A DNA stretch of 64,000 nucleotides from Anadara kagoshimensis (GCA_021292105.1 CM037861.1:60991245-61055244); one strand, 5' to 3'; shown: positions 1 to 11,881, numbered from the stretch's first letter. Notes: a model not told the origin generated them from the sequence alone. A program made the numbers and translations.

Positions 1-335
1 GCTGTTATTTCAAGTCTCAGACTGTGGGACTGGCTGTTATGTCAAGTCTCAGACTGTGGGACTTGCTGTTATTTCAAGTCTCAGACTGTGGGACTGGCTG
101 TTATGTCAAGTCTCAGACTGTGGGACTGGCTGTTATGTCAAGTCTCAGACTGTGGGACTGGCTGTTATTTCAAGTCTCAGACTGTGGGACTGGCTGTTAT
201 GTCAAGTCTCAGACTGTGGGACTGGCTGTTATTTCAAGTCTCATAATGTGGGACTGGCTGTTATTTCAAGTCTCAGACTGTGGGACTGGCTGTTACTTCG
301 AGTCTTGGACTGTGGGATTGGCTGTTGTTTTGTGA
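1..335. repeat. 32-bp minisatellite, about 10 copies, cut by the window edge
   Basis: The unit is close to gactgtgggactggctgtta plus tttcaagtctca. Units differ mainly at one base (tatttc or tatgtc). Two overlapping open frames (24-335, 56-388) follow from the period and are not genes. Confidence 0.95.
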
Positions 336-984
336 TGCCATTTTACAAATTTTTAACCACAATGATTTTTCACATCTTCAGAAAATGAAATTTCAATAGG
401 GTTTGCCAGCATTGTAACCATGTGATATACCATGGTGTTTGTGTGGAACGATTATTTAAATTGGATATGTAACCATATCAATTTGCACACTAGAGCTCTA
501 GATTTTGGACATAGGGCAAGGGGTTAAATTTTTTTGACAGTGTAAAAAGCTTTTAGATCTCATCACTTTATAAATGTAGCCAAATTGCAACAGGTTTCAT
601 CTAAGTACTGAAAACATGTTAGACAAGTCTGTCACATTTTAAAAAACACAAACAAGAAACAATAAATATATATAAACAGCTTTGTAACAGCCTTCGTACA
701 CAGCCCTCAATGTAGTGCAACAGGCTTTATCTAAGCTGTGTGGTTGTCGTCATAAAACACTGACAATTAAAACAGGTAGATTATCACAAAGTGATACACT
801 TCTGAATGGGTTTTTATGATACGACATCATTATTGATAAAATGTTATATGTTCAATATATATGTATGTATATATATATATGTATGTATCATACCTGAGAA
901 AAACAATTTATTTTGTAACAGTGTCATGTAGATATAGATACACATGCTATATATGTGTTTAACAGATATATATACATTTGTATA
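336..984. other. AT-rich sequence, no gene seen
   Basis: No exon-like or conserved reading frame. It contains a TA/TATG microsatellite near 857-890. Confidence 0.6.
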
Positions 985-1206
985 TGGTAAAGACCTGTTG
1001 AAAGTTTAACACTGATCTAGTGAAAAAGGGGTCGATGTTTGGTTACAGAGTGGCGGAGATATGGATAGCTAGTGGCTGAAAGTGCAGAGAGATATACATG
1101 TATACATCAGCTATAAAAAACTATTGAGATACTACTGTATAGCTAGGGAGGGTATAGGTTGAACTGTCGTCGTTAGCTTAGTGTTAAACTTTCGACAGGA
1201 CTGAAC
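985..1206. mobile_element. MITE family B, copy 1
   Basis: The left end has acctgttgaaagtttaacac and the right end the inverted gtgttaaactttcgacagg, about 220 bp apart. Related copies are at 12893-13757 and 48600-48797. The interior has no coding capacity. Confidence 0.75.
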
Positions 1207-1279
1207 TATATATATATAGGTGTAATACTATTATGTGTGTCTTCTTATTGATTTTTTAGTGAGATACGATATTTACTGA

Positions 1280-1585
1280 AAATTCATACGATTTCATTAC
1301 TTCTAGTTTGGTATGAGGAAATTAATGGCTTTTAAATTTCACATGTGTGCTTTTTAATGCACATGCATTTACACACATTTATACGCATATTCTAATTGTT
1401 CTTGCCAAAATGGAATTTAAACATCTAGTTTTAAATTCATACGATTTCATTACTTCTAGTTTGGTATGAGGAAATTAATGGCTTTTAAATTTCACATGTG
1501 TGCTTTTTAATGCACATGCATTTACACACATTTATACGCATATTCTAATTGTTCTTGCCAAAATGGAATTTAAACATCTAGTTTT
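1280..1585. repeat. perfect 153-bp tandem duplication
   Basis: 1280-1432 and 1433-1585 appear identical base for base. The 60-codon open frame at 1500 lies partly in the second copy and runs into the CA repeat; it is not a gene. Confidence 0.93.
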
Positions 1586-1591
1586 GAACAG

Positions 1592-1599
1592 GGAACACA

Positions 1600-1644
<45 letters not shown>

Positions 1645-1657
1645 AGAGAGAGAGAGA
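1592..1657. repeat. (CA)n(GA)n microsatellite
   Basis: About 24 CA units followed by atacac and then six GA units. Confidence 0.95.
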
Positions 1658-1830
1658 AAATGAGAAAGTGATGAAGTTTTAACATGAACGTAATAAAACA
1701 TACAAACAAGAGAAATATTCATTACATTGTAAATAGACGGTAATGGGTTTCATCTAAGACCGATATTGTCCATCAGCGATATTGTGGCAGAGAGTTTATA
1801 AACATGGAAGATTCTACTGTAAACATTTTT

Positions 1831-3563
1831 AGCTCACCTGACCGAAGGTCATGTGAGCTTATGGCATAGCGCAGCGTGTGTATGTGCGTGTGTGCGTGTG
1901 TGCGTGTGTGCGTCGTTAACACCTATTTTCGTCTTCTCCTCTGAAACTACTGGACAGTTATTAATGAAACTTTGTCAGAAGTATATATGGGCCGGTGCAA
2001 TTCAGATTTGTTCGTGGCGTTGCCATGGCTACCATAACTAGGTCAAGGTGACCTAGGGGTGCAAAAATCTTAAAAAATCTTCTTCTCCGAAAGTACTAAT
2101 TGGAGAAAAAATCTGATGTGATATTTGGCTTCTCTAGGGTCTTAAGCCTATACTTTGTTCATTTTGTAAAAATCGGATAAAAAATAGGTTACGCGTTTTT
2201 GCGTTTAATTTTGAAAAAATCGTAAAATAGCTTCAAATTGTTATAACGACTATTTGACCAGATAATGACATGGGGTTTTCAGTTTTGACATCTTCTTGTT
2301 AGTATCTTCAAAATGAGGTCAAGGTCATATGTGAAGGTCGTGACCTAATTTTTTTACCTCTGATTATAATTATTATCTCGAAAACTATAAACTTTTTGTA
2401 TAGGCATGTATATTAGAATGTTGTAGGTATTGATACAACGATCATTTTGATGTAAAGAAAAGGTCATGGGTTCAAAGGTCAAGGTCACAGATGCGAAACA
2501 ATACCGAAATTGTTAATTATCTCGAAAACTATAAACTTTTTGTATAGGCATGTATATTAGAATGTTGTAGGTATCAATACAACGATCATTTTGATGTATA
2601 GAAAAAGGTCATGGGTTCAAAGGTCAAGGTCACAGATGTGAAACAATACTGAAATGGTTAATTATCTCGAAAACTATAAACGTTTTGTATAGGCATGTAT
2701 ATTAGAATGTTGTAGGTATTGATACAACGATCATTTTGATGTATAGAAAAAGGTCATGGGTTCAAAGGTCAAGGTCACAGATGTGAAACAATACTGAAAT
2801 GGTTAATTATCTCAAAATCTATAAACTTTTTGTATAGGCATGTATATTAGAATGTTGTAAGTATTGATACAACGATCATTTTGATGTATAGAAAAAGGTC
2901 ATGGGTTCAAAGGTCAAGGTCACAGATGCGAAACAATACTGAAATGGTTAATTATCTCGAAAACTATAAACTTTTTGTATAGGCATGTATATTAGAATGT
3001 TGTAGGTATTGATATAATGATCATTTTGATGTATAGAAAAAGGTCATGGGTTCAAAGGTCAAGGTCACAGATGTGAAACAATATCGAAATGGTTAATTAT
3101 CTCAAAATCTATAAACTTTTTGTATAGGCTTGTATATTAGAATGTTGTAGGTATTGATACAATGATCATTCTGATGTATAGAAAAAGGTCATGGGTTCAA
3201 AGGTCAAGGTCACATATGCGAAACAATACCGAAATGTTTAATTATCTCGAAAACTATAAACATTTTGTATAGGCATGTATATTAGAATGTTGTAGGTATC
3301 GATACAACGATCATTTTGATGTATAGAAAAAGGTCATGGGTTCAAAGGTCAAGGTCACAGATGTGAAACAATACTGAAATTGTTAATTATCTTGAAAACT
3401 ATTAACTTTTTGTGTAGGCATGTATACTAGAATGTTGTAGGTATTAATACAACGGTTATCATGATGTAAAAAAAGAAGTCATTGGGGTTTAGTATTTATC
3501 TTTAAATCTGTCAGCTAGCCATTAGTTATCAGGTGAGCGTATCAGGCCCATGGGCCTCTTGTT
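1831..3563. mobile_element. dispersed element with 145-bp core repeats, copy 1 (8 units)
   Basis: It starts agctcacctgacc gaa ggtcatgtgagct, an imperfect hairpin, and ends caggtgagcg then the perfect palindrome aggcccatgggcct and cttgtt. The outer 10 bp of the two ends are inverted (gctcacctga and tcaggtgagc). After a GTGC-rich microsatellite and about 450 bp of unique sequence come eight 145-bp units (unit starts at 2377, 2521, 2666, 2811, 2956, 3101, 3246, 3391). Layout and terminal hairpins resemble the bivalve pearl-type/Helentron-like non-autonomous elements; that class is inference. No protein is encoded. Confidence 0.85.
2040..2054. promoter_or_regulatory. perfect palindromic AGGTCA-agg-TGACCT site
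   Basis: AGGTCAAGGTGACCT matches the oestrogen-response-element consensus (inverted AGGTCA spaced by 3) exactly. The same 15 bases occur at 5585-5599 and 24051-24065 in other copies of the element. Binding is inference. Confidence 0.5.
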
Positions 3564-3780
3564 ATAATTGTATTAAATTGTATTATGCTTATTATGTTAT
3601 AGTGCATTTTATCAAAAACTATGCAGACATGTCTAAATTCCCTATATCGCAAAAATAAATACACGCGAAATTAAATACATTTACAGTATATAATGTAGAC
3701 AGCCTAAGATAGGGATATGTAAAGGTGGAGTTTACAATTGAACCCATGAAGGCCTGAATATCAGTTACAATAACATGGTA

Positions 3781-3959
3781 CAGTCCAACCTGCCTTAAAG
3801 ACCACCTCTATATAAGGGTCACCTGCTTATAACAGCCAGTGAAATTGTATCCCAATTGTTCTTTATTCATATTATTTGAACCTGTATATAAAGGCCACCT
3901 GTCTATAAAAGTCACTTTTACTGATTCCCTTGGGTGCCCTTTACAGACAGGTTTGACTG
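3781..3959. mobile_element. Tc1/mariner-type MITE (family D), copy 1
   Basis: Ends cagtccaacctg and caggtttgactg are inverted and flanked by TA on both sides. The interior repeats ggccacct-type words. Two more copies with TA flanks are at 17144-17322 and 32137-32299. Confidence 0.85.
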
Positions 3960-4234
3960 TATTAATAGCTATTGGTGTATAATAAACTACAACTGTGCCA
4001 CAATATCACTGACCAACTATTTTGGAGTAGAATTTACTCATGGGGTATGTACCTACATAAAAATAGAGTATAAAGTAAAATGATGATAATTGCATAGGTG
4101 GCACGAAATACCAGGAGCTAGACCAGTTTCTTTCTAATTTGATCTCACCAATAGTCAGTGCTTACCTGATATTTTGATGAATGTTTTGTGAAACTTTGTG
4201 AGCTTATTGAATAATAGTCTGAGAGAGTTGATTG

Positions 4235-4440
4235 GATTATAGTTTTTATGCCCCAGTCAAGATTCTTTCACTCATATCAAGGCGGTCAGATTTTGAACTG
4301 TGGAAGAAACTGAGATCTAGAGTGCATGGAGAAAATCACTTTGTGAACTGACAAACTTTCTGACACTAGGATCTATCTGAGTGCAGATCAGTCACCTAAG
4401 TGATGAGAGGTGTTATGTTCTGTGAGCAAAACTGCTTCAG
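4235..4440 (-). mobile_element. SINE family C, degenerate copy
   Basis: Reverse-strand SINE body: tatgccccagtcaagattctt, ggtcag, ggaagaaactg, ctgacaaactttctgacact. The same words recur in the other family C copies. Confidence 0.65.
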
Positions 4441-4739
4441 ACCACTCAGACCCCCAAAGCCCCACAGATAAAAAGGCAGAGAGAGAGAGAGAGATTATAC
4501 CGGTAATCATAAAAATATATTGTGTAGAATACAACAAATTCAGTCAGACTTTTAACCTTAAATGCACTGAATTGATAACCATTAAGTCACAATGATATAA
4601 TTGTGACAATATTTGACCTAATTATTTTGTTGTCATAGTTTGTTTGTTGTTTTATTTGTTTAGATATTAATTTATAAGATAAAAGATTATTTATTTGATA
4701 GTGGTAGTAATATAGTACACACAATAGTGTGGATAAATG

Positions 4740-5075
4740 CTATGCCAGGACTTCTCTCAATAGTCAACAGTATGTGGGAGGTCTTGGGTTCGAACCCCAG
4801 CAATAGTCTGACATAGACTTGAAAATAAGTAGTGACTGTTCTTTTGCCAAGCACTCAGCATTTAGACGAAACTTTTAAAATTGATGCTCTGTGTCACAGC
4901 AGTAATTAATATGGCATGTTAGAGAATCCTCTACATATTGCCCTGAGCACATTGCAAAGGTAAAAATTTCTGCCACTTCACCTACAGCAGGTGTTTTCTT
5001 GATATAAGTGAGATATTATTGATTTGGATGTAAAAACCCCATTAAATCAATCAATCAATCAATCAATCAATCAGA
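4740..5075 (+). mobile_element. SINE family A with (AATC)n tail
   Basis: The tRNA-like head has the B box ggttcgaacccc near 4787. The body carries the family words agtgactgttcttttgccaa and caagcactcagcattt, then ttgatataagtgagatatt, and ends in seven AATC units. The A-box half is degenerate. Confidence 0.8.
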
Positions 5076-5134
5076 TGGTTACCATCTTATAAGCTTTCCA
5101 GACTGAGGTTTAATTGCTTATTTATTTATTCTCT

Positions 5135-5350
5135 TCATCTCTGCTTGCACCAACAAGAATCTTCCATTTGTCTCTGTCTTTTGCCAAGTGTTGTGCTTGT
5201 ATCCAGCTCCTGCAGCTGTGCTTGGATAGTTCTCCAGGTGGTACAAGATATACCAGGCTTCCTTTTTCCAGGTGCTGTCCAATTCAATCCTGTTTTTGGA
5301 ATTCCTTCCTCACTGGGCATTCTCATCACATGACCTAACCATCTAAAGCA
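5135..5350 (-). pseudogene. LINE reverse-transcriptase C-terminal fragment
   Basis: Read on the minus strand, the sequence gives CFRWLGHVMRMPSEEGIPKT and GKRKPGISCTTWR. These match the RWLGHVLRM...GKRKRGRPKTTWRR pattern found downstream of the reverse transcriptase in many animal LINEs (CR1/RTE/Jockey-like and related). It stops abruptly at about 5350, five bases before the 145-bp-core element begins, and continuing LINE sequence was not found on the far side. This is a 5'-truncated dead copy. Confidence 0.78.
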
Positions 5351-5355
5351 TTTTT

Positions 5356-8131
5356 AGCTCACCTGACCGAAGGTCATGTGAGCTTATGGCATAGAGCAGC
5401 GTGTGTATGTGCGTGCGTGTGTGCATGCGTGTGTGCGTGTGTGCGTGCGTGTGTGCGTCGTTAACACCTATTTTCGACTTCTCCTCTGAAACTACTGGAC
5501 AGTTTTTAATGAAACTTTGTCAGAAGTATATATGGGCCGGTGCAATTCAGATTTGTTCGCGGCGTTGCTATGGCTACCATAACTAGGTCAAGGTGACCTA
5601 GGGGTGCAAAAAACTTAAAAAATCTTCTTCTCCGAAAGTACTGATTGGAGAAAAAATCTGATGTGATATTTGGCTTCTTTAGGGTCTTAAGCCTATAGTT
5701 TGTTCATTTTGTGAAATTCGGATAAAAAATAGGTTACGCGTTTTTGCGTTTAATTTTGAAAAAATCGTAAAATAGCTTCAAATTGTTATAACTTGACTAT
5801 TTGACCAGATAATGACATGGGGTTTTCAGTTTTGACATTTTCTTGTTAGTATCTTCAAAATGAGGTCAAGGTCAATTGTGAAGGTCGTGACCTAATTTTT
5901 TTTACCTCTGATTATAATTATAATCTCGAAAACTATAAACTTTTTGTATAGGCATGTATATCAGAATGTTGTAGGTATCGATACAACGATCATTTTGATG
6001 TATAGAAAAAGGTCATGGGTTCAAAGGTCAAGGTCACAGATGCGAACCAATACTGAAATGGTTAATTATCTCGAAAACTATAAACATTTTGTATAGGCAT
6101 GTATATTAGAATGTTGTAGGTATTGATACAACGATCATTTTGATGTATAGAAAAAGGTCATGGGTTCAAAGGTCAAGGTCACAGATGTGAAACATTACTG
6201 AAATGGTTAATTATCTCGAAAACTATAAACATTTTGTATAGGCATGTATATTAGAATGTTGTAGGTATTGATACAACGATCATTTTGATGTATAGAAAAA
6301 GGTCATGGGTTCAAAGGTCAAGGTCACAGATGTGAAACATTACTGAAATGGTTAATTATCTCGAAAACTATAAACTTTTTGTATAAGCATGTATATTAGA
6401 ATGTTGTAGGTATTGATACAATGATCATTATGATGTATAGAGAAAGGTCATGGGTTCAAAGGTCAAGGTCACAGATGCGAATCAATACCGAAATGGTTAA
6501 TTATCTCGAAAACTATAAACTTTTTGTATAGGCATGTATATAAGAATGTTGTAGGTACCGATACAACGATCATTTTAATGTATAGAAAAAGGTCATGGGT
6601 TCAAAGGTCAAGGTCACAGATTCGAAACAATACTGAAATGGTTAGTTATCTTGAAATCTATAAACTTTTTGTATAGGCATGTATATTAGAATGTTGTAGG
6701 TATTGATACAACGATCATTTTGATGTATAGAAAATGGTCATGGGTTCAAAGGTCAAGGTCACAGATGCGAAACAATACCGAAATGGTTAATTATCTCGAA
6801 AACTATAAATTTTTTGTATAGGCATGTATATTAGAATGTTGTAGGTATTGATACAGCGATCATTTTTATGTATAGAAAAAGGTCTTGGGTTCAAGGGTCA
6901 AGGTCACAGATGTGAAACAATACCAAAATATTTAATTATCTTGAAAACTATAATCTTTTTGTATAGGCATGTATATTAGAATGTTGTAGGTATTGATACA
7001 ACGATTATTTTGATGTATAGAAAAAGGTCATTGGTTGAAAGGTCAAGGTCACAGATTTGAAACAATACTGAAATGGTTAATTATCTCGAAAACTATAAAC
7101 TTTTTGTATAGGCATGTATATTAGAATGTTGTAGGTATTGATACAACGATCATTTTGATGTATAGAAAAAGGACATGGGTTCAAAGGTCAAGGTCACAGA
7201 TGCGAAACAATACTGAGATGGTAAATTATCTCGAAAACTATAAACTTTTTGTATAGACATGTATATTAGAATGTTGTAGGTATTGATACAACGATCATTT
7301 TGATGTATAGAAAAAGGTCATTGGTTGAAAGGTCAAGGTCACAGATTTGAAACAATACTGAAATGGTTAATTATCTCGAAAACTATAAACTTTTTGTATA
7401 GGCATGTATATTAGAATGTTGTAGGTATTGATACAACGATCATTTTGATGAATAGAAAAAGGTCATGGGTTCAAAGGTCATGGCACAGATGTGAAACAAT
7501 ACCGAAATGGTTAATTATCTTGAAAACTATAAACTTTTTGTATAGGCTTGTATATTAGAATGTTGTAGGTATTGATACAATGATCATTTTTATGTATAGA
7601 AATAGGTCATGGGTTCAAAGGTCAAGGTCACAGATGCAAAACAATACCAAAATGGTTAATTATCTCGAAAACTATAAACTTTTTGTATAGGCATGTATAT
7701 TAGAATGTTGTAGGTATCGATACATCGATCATTTTGATGTATAGAAAAAGGTCATGGGTTCAAAGGTCAAGGTCACTTATTTGAAACAATACCGAAATGT
7801 TTTATTGTCTCGAAAACTATAAACTTTTTGTATAGGCATGTATATTAGAATGTTGTAGGTATCGATTCAATGATCATTTTGATGTATAGAAAAAGGTCAT
7901 GGGTTCAAAGGTCAAGGTCACAGATGTGAAACAATACTCAAATGGTTAATTATCTTGAAAACTATTAACTTTTTGTATAGGCATGTATATTAGAATGTTG
8001 TAGGTATTGATACAATTGTTATCATTATGTAAAGAAAAAAGTTATTGGGGTTTAGTATTTATGTTTTCTTTAAATCTATCAGCTAGCCATTAGTTATCAG
8101 GTGAGCGTATCAGGCCCATGGGCCTCTTGTT
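5356..8131. mobile_element. dispersed element with 145-bp core repeats, copy 2 (about 15 units)
   Basis: Same ends and left body as 1831-3563, including the left hairpin, the GTGC microsatellite and the right palindrome aggcccatgggcct. It has about 15 core units at 145-bp steps from 5925 to about 7953 instead of eight. Units differ at scattered bases; one near 7470 lacks a base. Core copy number is the main difference between the two elements. Confidence 0.87.
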
Positions 8132-8605
8132 TAATTAATTGTATGGTGATACTGGTACATTTACTGATCTTGAACAGATTTGCTTTAAATTGAGATTTTG
8201 ATGGGGTATATGATTAAATCCCAATCTTTCACTGTAGATGAAAGCTTTGCTGATTGGATGAATCAAACTTTGGGAGTTTGAGTTGTTTAACTTCTTGGCC
8301 ATAGCCAGTAAAATATAACTCCCACCTTTGGATGGGCACTGGATATAATGGATCAACCAAGTCCAGTGTTGTGGCTCAAATACTTTTTGATGGGCCTCAT
8401 CCATTCCACTTACATGTATTTTACATAATCAATTTTCTGTCTCAATAGATATATATGCTACATGGCTCATGATTTCTGTGTCAGAAATTGATATGTCATT
8501 CACGATCTGATGGCAATGTATACAGCAAGTCCATTTTAACATTAGGTTTGCTATGACAAATAAAGCATAGAATGGTGTGATGATATACAAATGCAACATA
8601 CTGTT
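8132..8605. other. no gene recognised
   Basis: A minus-strand open frame at 8135-8404 (89 codons) and one at 8429-8644 show no family motif, and no splice context supports them. Confidence 0.5.
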
Positions 8606-8828
8606 ATAGGTAAACAACATTGACCTGTCCTTTTGACCCATCATTATAAATATTCATATAGGAGGGTCCATCCAGTAAATGGGTAGTGTTAAGATACACA
8701 GTGCACAGGTTTACTCTATGAGGTGAGTATATCTCATGATGACCTGTGCTCCATATACATGGATATACATTGTTCATGATAAATATTTAAATGAAAAGTC
8801 AAGCGGACAGGTCAAAGTTGTTTGCATA
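8606..8828. mobile_element. MITE family A, copy 1
   Basis: The left end is taggtaaacaacattgacct and the right end the inverted aggtcaaagttgtttgc; about 223 bp. Ends carry TGACCT/AGGTCA words. Other copies: 22151, 28375, 29505, 36256, 50261, and the array at 32950-34110. Confidence 0.85.
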
Positions 8829-9309
8829 TTGTAAATGTTTCTTTTAGAAGAAAAAAAACAATGCAACCAGAAAATTTTGTAATGTTTAAGATATTTATGG
8901 TTAACAAAACTCTCCTTCTGTGAGATCAAAGATGTATACAAAAACAAATTAACTTTGTGTTAAAAAATGCATATAAAACTTAATGTCAAACTCAACTTCC
9001 TTTGAAAATAATCCACATGAAATGGTGTAAAGTAAAATGTGCAATTATAATTCAATTATTTCATGTTTGACTGCCACTCAAAGATGTTACTACTTAAACA
9101 ATAGGCCGTAAATCATGTGGCAGTAACGTAAATGCTATAACTTGTAAAGAATGTTTTCTTACACACGCTGTGTGGTTTATGTAAGGGTATGTAACATGTG
9201 GCATAACACAGATTATAAACGATAGGTAGGGGTTCTTTATTCGTTGATTTTTATAAGTTTTTATCCAGATGAATTCAATGATTTATTATCAGTTTTACGT
9301 CATTTTTAT

Positions 9310-9570
9310 TGTCAATATTTTTGAGATGTCACCAGCTAAACACATGTTTACAAATTTTGATCTTTGCAGTGTACTCAGGGCAATGTGCAGGGTTCTTTAG
9401 CATGCCACACCTCATAAAATACATTTCCTTTTTTGAGATCTCTTCCAAAGGATCCCCTGACTTTTATTTCAAAATGCAGAGTGTTTGGTGAAATAGCAGT
9501 CACTATCTATTTTTATGTCTGAGTCAGACCAAACCTCCCACATATAGAGCGAGACTTCTATCTCCAGATG
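9310..9570 (-). mobile_element. SINE family A, degenerate copy
   Basis: Minus-strand body words gagatgtcaccagct, gggcaatgtgcagggttctt, tagcatgcc and gagtgtttggtgaaa, ending near cctcccacatatagagcgag, the decayed tRNA-like head. Confidence 0.72.
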
Positions 9571-9644
9571 AATTAGAATATAATCGAAAGAAGTACCATA
9601 AAAATTTCTGTTATTACAGCCTTAAATGTTGAGTTGTCTTTAGC

Positions 9645-9800
9645 TTTGACTTTCAGACCACAGTGCCTCCAACTGGCTTAGTTTAAATCACATATTTGAC
9701 AAATTCTAGTATGAGAAAGTTTGTCAAATTGCTTGCAGATGGTAACTGGTTTATCTGGGCACTCCAGTTTTCTCCAGAAAATAATTTTGACATAAAACAA
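9645..9800 (+). mobile_element. SINE family C, degenerate copy
   Basis: Contains tatgagaaagtttgtcaaat, tgcagatggtaactggttt and gggcactccagttttctcc, the family C body. Confidence 0.6.
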
Positions 9801-10550
9801 CATTCCAAACGACTGACCAATAAATTAATAATGTATAATGTAATGAAAATCCAAAATGGCCTGCTTTGCTACTTTGAGATTTTTAGTTCTGTTTGCCACC
9901 TACTTTGCTTTTATTGTTCAAAATAAAGGCTTAATTTATATAACACATTATCTTTTAATTATGTCCCCAAACAAAGTGCATTTTGCATTATAAAAATCAG
10001 AAGACGCTACTTTCAAAATCTTTAATGATGTCATGTATTCATGAGAAATATGTCGGATTTACGATATGGGAAGTTTTGACTGGTTAGTATATAGGCAGCC
10101 AAGTCAGTCCAAGTGTAAATATTGAGTTTATTTAAGTGCATTAGTAGGCTAAAGTAAACAAAAATTTTAATTTTTTAATAAACTATTTGATTGATGATTT
10201 ACTAAACTAATTTTTTTAGTAACTTATTGATTTTTAATAGTTTTAAAGTGTTTTTTATATTTGTTCTTGGATGTTTTAAGACATGTGTGCTTAAACACAT
10301 TGTAAAATACCCCATAGAATTTTTAGTGATAGCGATGTCTAAGCTAACATTGACTCACCTTATCAAAGTGGCCTTTTTAGGATTAACTTTGACTAGACAT
10401 GCACTCAAGAAACGCAACCATCTTTGAAAAACTGTCTTATTTTACTCTTAAATTGCAACATCATTCTTTTCAGCTTTGTTTATTCTCAAAAGAACTAATT
10501 TTGCAATTTATAATTCCCATTTACATGTAATGGGGGTCTACTTGACTGAG
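9801..10550. other. AT-rich sequence, no gene seen
   Basis: Only short open frames without motifs, for example 66 codons at 10227. Confidence 0.5.
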
Positions 10551-10559
10551 TTAGGCTTC

Positions 10560-10975
10560 TGGGACTAAGTGATCTCAAAATCAGCTTTTAAATCACCCCT
10601 AACCCCCCCAAGGTTTGAATCCAACTAGGGGTAGATCCTAGTTTTAGAAAGTTTTCTGCTTCCTTTCCAAAAGTTAGTTGTTTTCTCTGGACACTCCAAT
10701 TTCTTTTACCATTCCTTAACTAACCACCTCAGTATAAGTAAAAGAATTCTGACATGAGACATACTACTCCATCACTCCGTTAAACTGAATGCTCCTGAGC
10801 ACCTACTTGCAGATCACAGCACATTTCAACAACAAAGATTGTGTTCCTTTCTGGCAGATCCTGATGTAGAGAAGGTCTGTCAAGTTGCTTAATGACAATG
10901 GTCTGCAATTTTCACTGGGTTTACCTAAGTTTCCTTCATCATACCCAGAATGAAAGAATGACATCTAATTTATGA
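10560..10975 (+). mobile_element. SINE family C, two degenerate copies in tandem
   Basis: ggtttgaatcc (B-box-like), then tagatcctagttttagaaag, ttttctctggacactccaat and cctcagtataagtaaaagaa; a second fragment begins near 10800 with gatcacagc and ends at cagaatgaaagaatg. Confidence 0.6.
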
Positions 10976-11029
10976 GGTAGCAGTCTAATGCACAGATATA
11001 CAGCATTTCTCACCAACTTGAGGTCTGAT

Positions 11030-11402
11030 GTCGCAGTGATCTAATGGATAAGACGTCAGTGTACAAATCCAGGGTCTCTCAACACTGTGAGTTCGAGTCC
11101 CACTTAGACCACTTGTGGGAAAGTTAATTTTCCTTGCTGTTGGTCTTTAATGGTTCACCCGGTGTCAGTATAATGTGACTGGGGGAGTGGTACGCTTGTG
11201 TGCAGTGTACTGACTTGGTGAGCTAGCACCTTAAAGTCGCCCTAAATTTGCACTGGTACAAGGCAGACCATAAAACACATGTGCCCTTCACATGCATACT
11301 CAGACTTGTTCATAGATTAATCCATAGAGATAAATAAAGTAGTTCTCGTCGTGAATAGCTGAAAAATTGCTGATGCGATGTTAAGCAACATTCAACAACA
11401 TC
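11030..11402 (+). mobile_element. SINE family B, full-length tRNA-derived copy
   Basis: The head reads gcagtgatctaatggataag and gttcgagtcccac, matching the A and B boxes of tRNA-Arg-like genes. The body has cacccggtgtcagtataatg and aaggcagaccataaaacaca, and the tail gctgatgcgatgttaagcaa followed by AAC repeats. Other copies: 31735, 43010 and 46530 (minus). Confidence 0.85.
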
Positions 11403-11404
11403 AA

Positions 11405-11510
11405 CAACCACCTAGGTTCTAATTTTACTCTGGACAGAACCTATTATGAGAAAGTTTGTCAGTTGACTTGCTGCCGAAGGTCAGTGGTTTTTGGATTTTG
11501 ATAAATTGAA
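11405..11510 (+). mobile_element. SINE family C fragment
   Basis: tatgagaaagtttgtcagtt followed by gccgaaggtcagtggttttt. Confidence 0.6.
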
Positions 11511-11881
11511 CATCCTGATACCTCAGTAATCAATATCAGAGTCTGTGCACTTTGTTTACTTTAAAGTTGTCAAAGTTTTCACTGAAGAATATTATATCGT
11601 ATAAACCCTTTCTCAAATCTGATATGAAAATAGGTTTGATGCTTGATTGATGATGAAACATACAGAGAGTCAAGTCTAGAAATAAGATGTGAAATTTTGA
11701 AAAATCAACAAAATCAATTTGTTTTTAATACAATGATGATCTGTGTTATGACAATGATTTATAACAAGTTCGCGATATTATGTAGTTAATATGTGTATTT
11801 TTGTATCTCAAATTTTCTGCTGAACTTGCAAGGCTGTTGGATTATCTAGTTATTTGCATGAAATGGGCGTGCACATTATAT

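Noticed and set aside
8135-8404. 89-codon minus-strand frame as a small gene
   Set aside because: No recognisable family, no splice or promoter context, and a length expected by chance in 64 kb.
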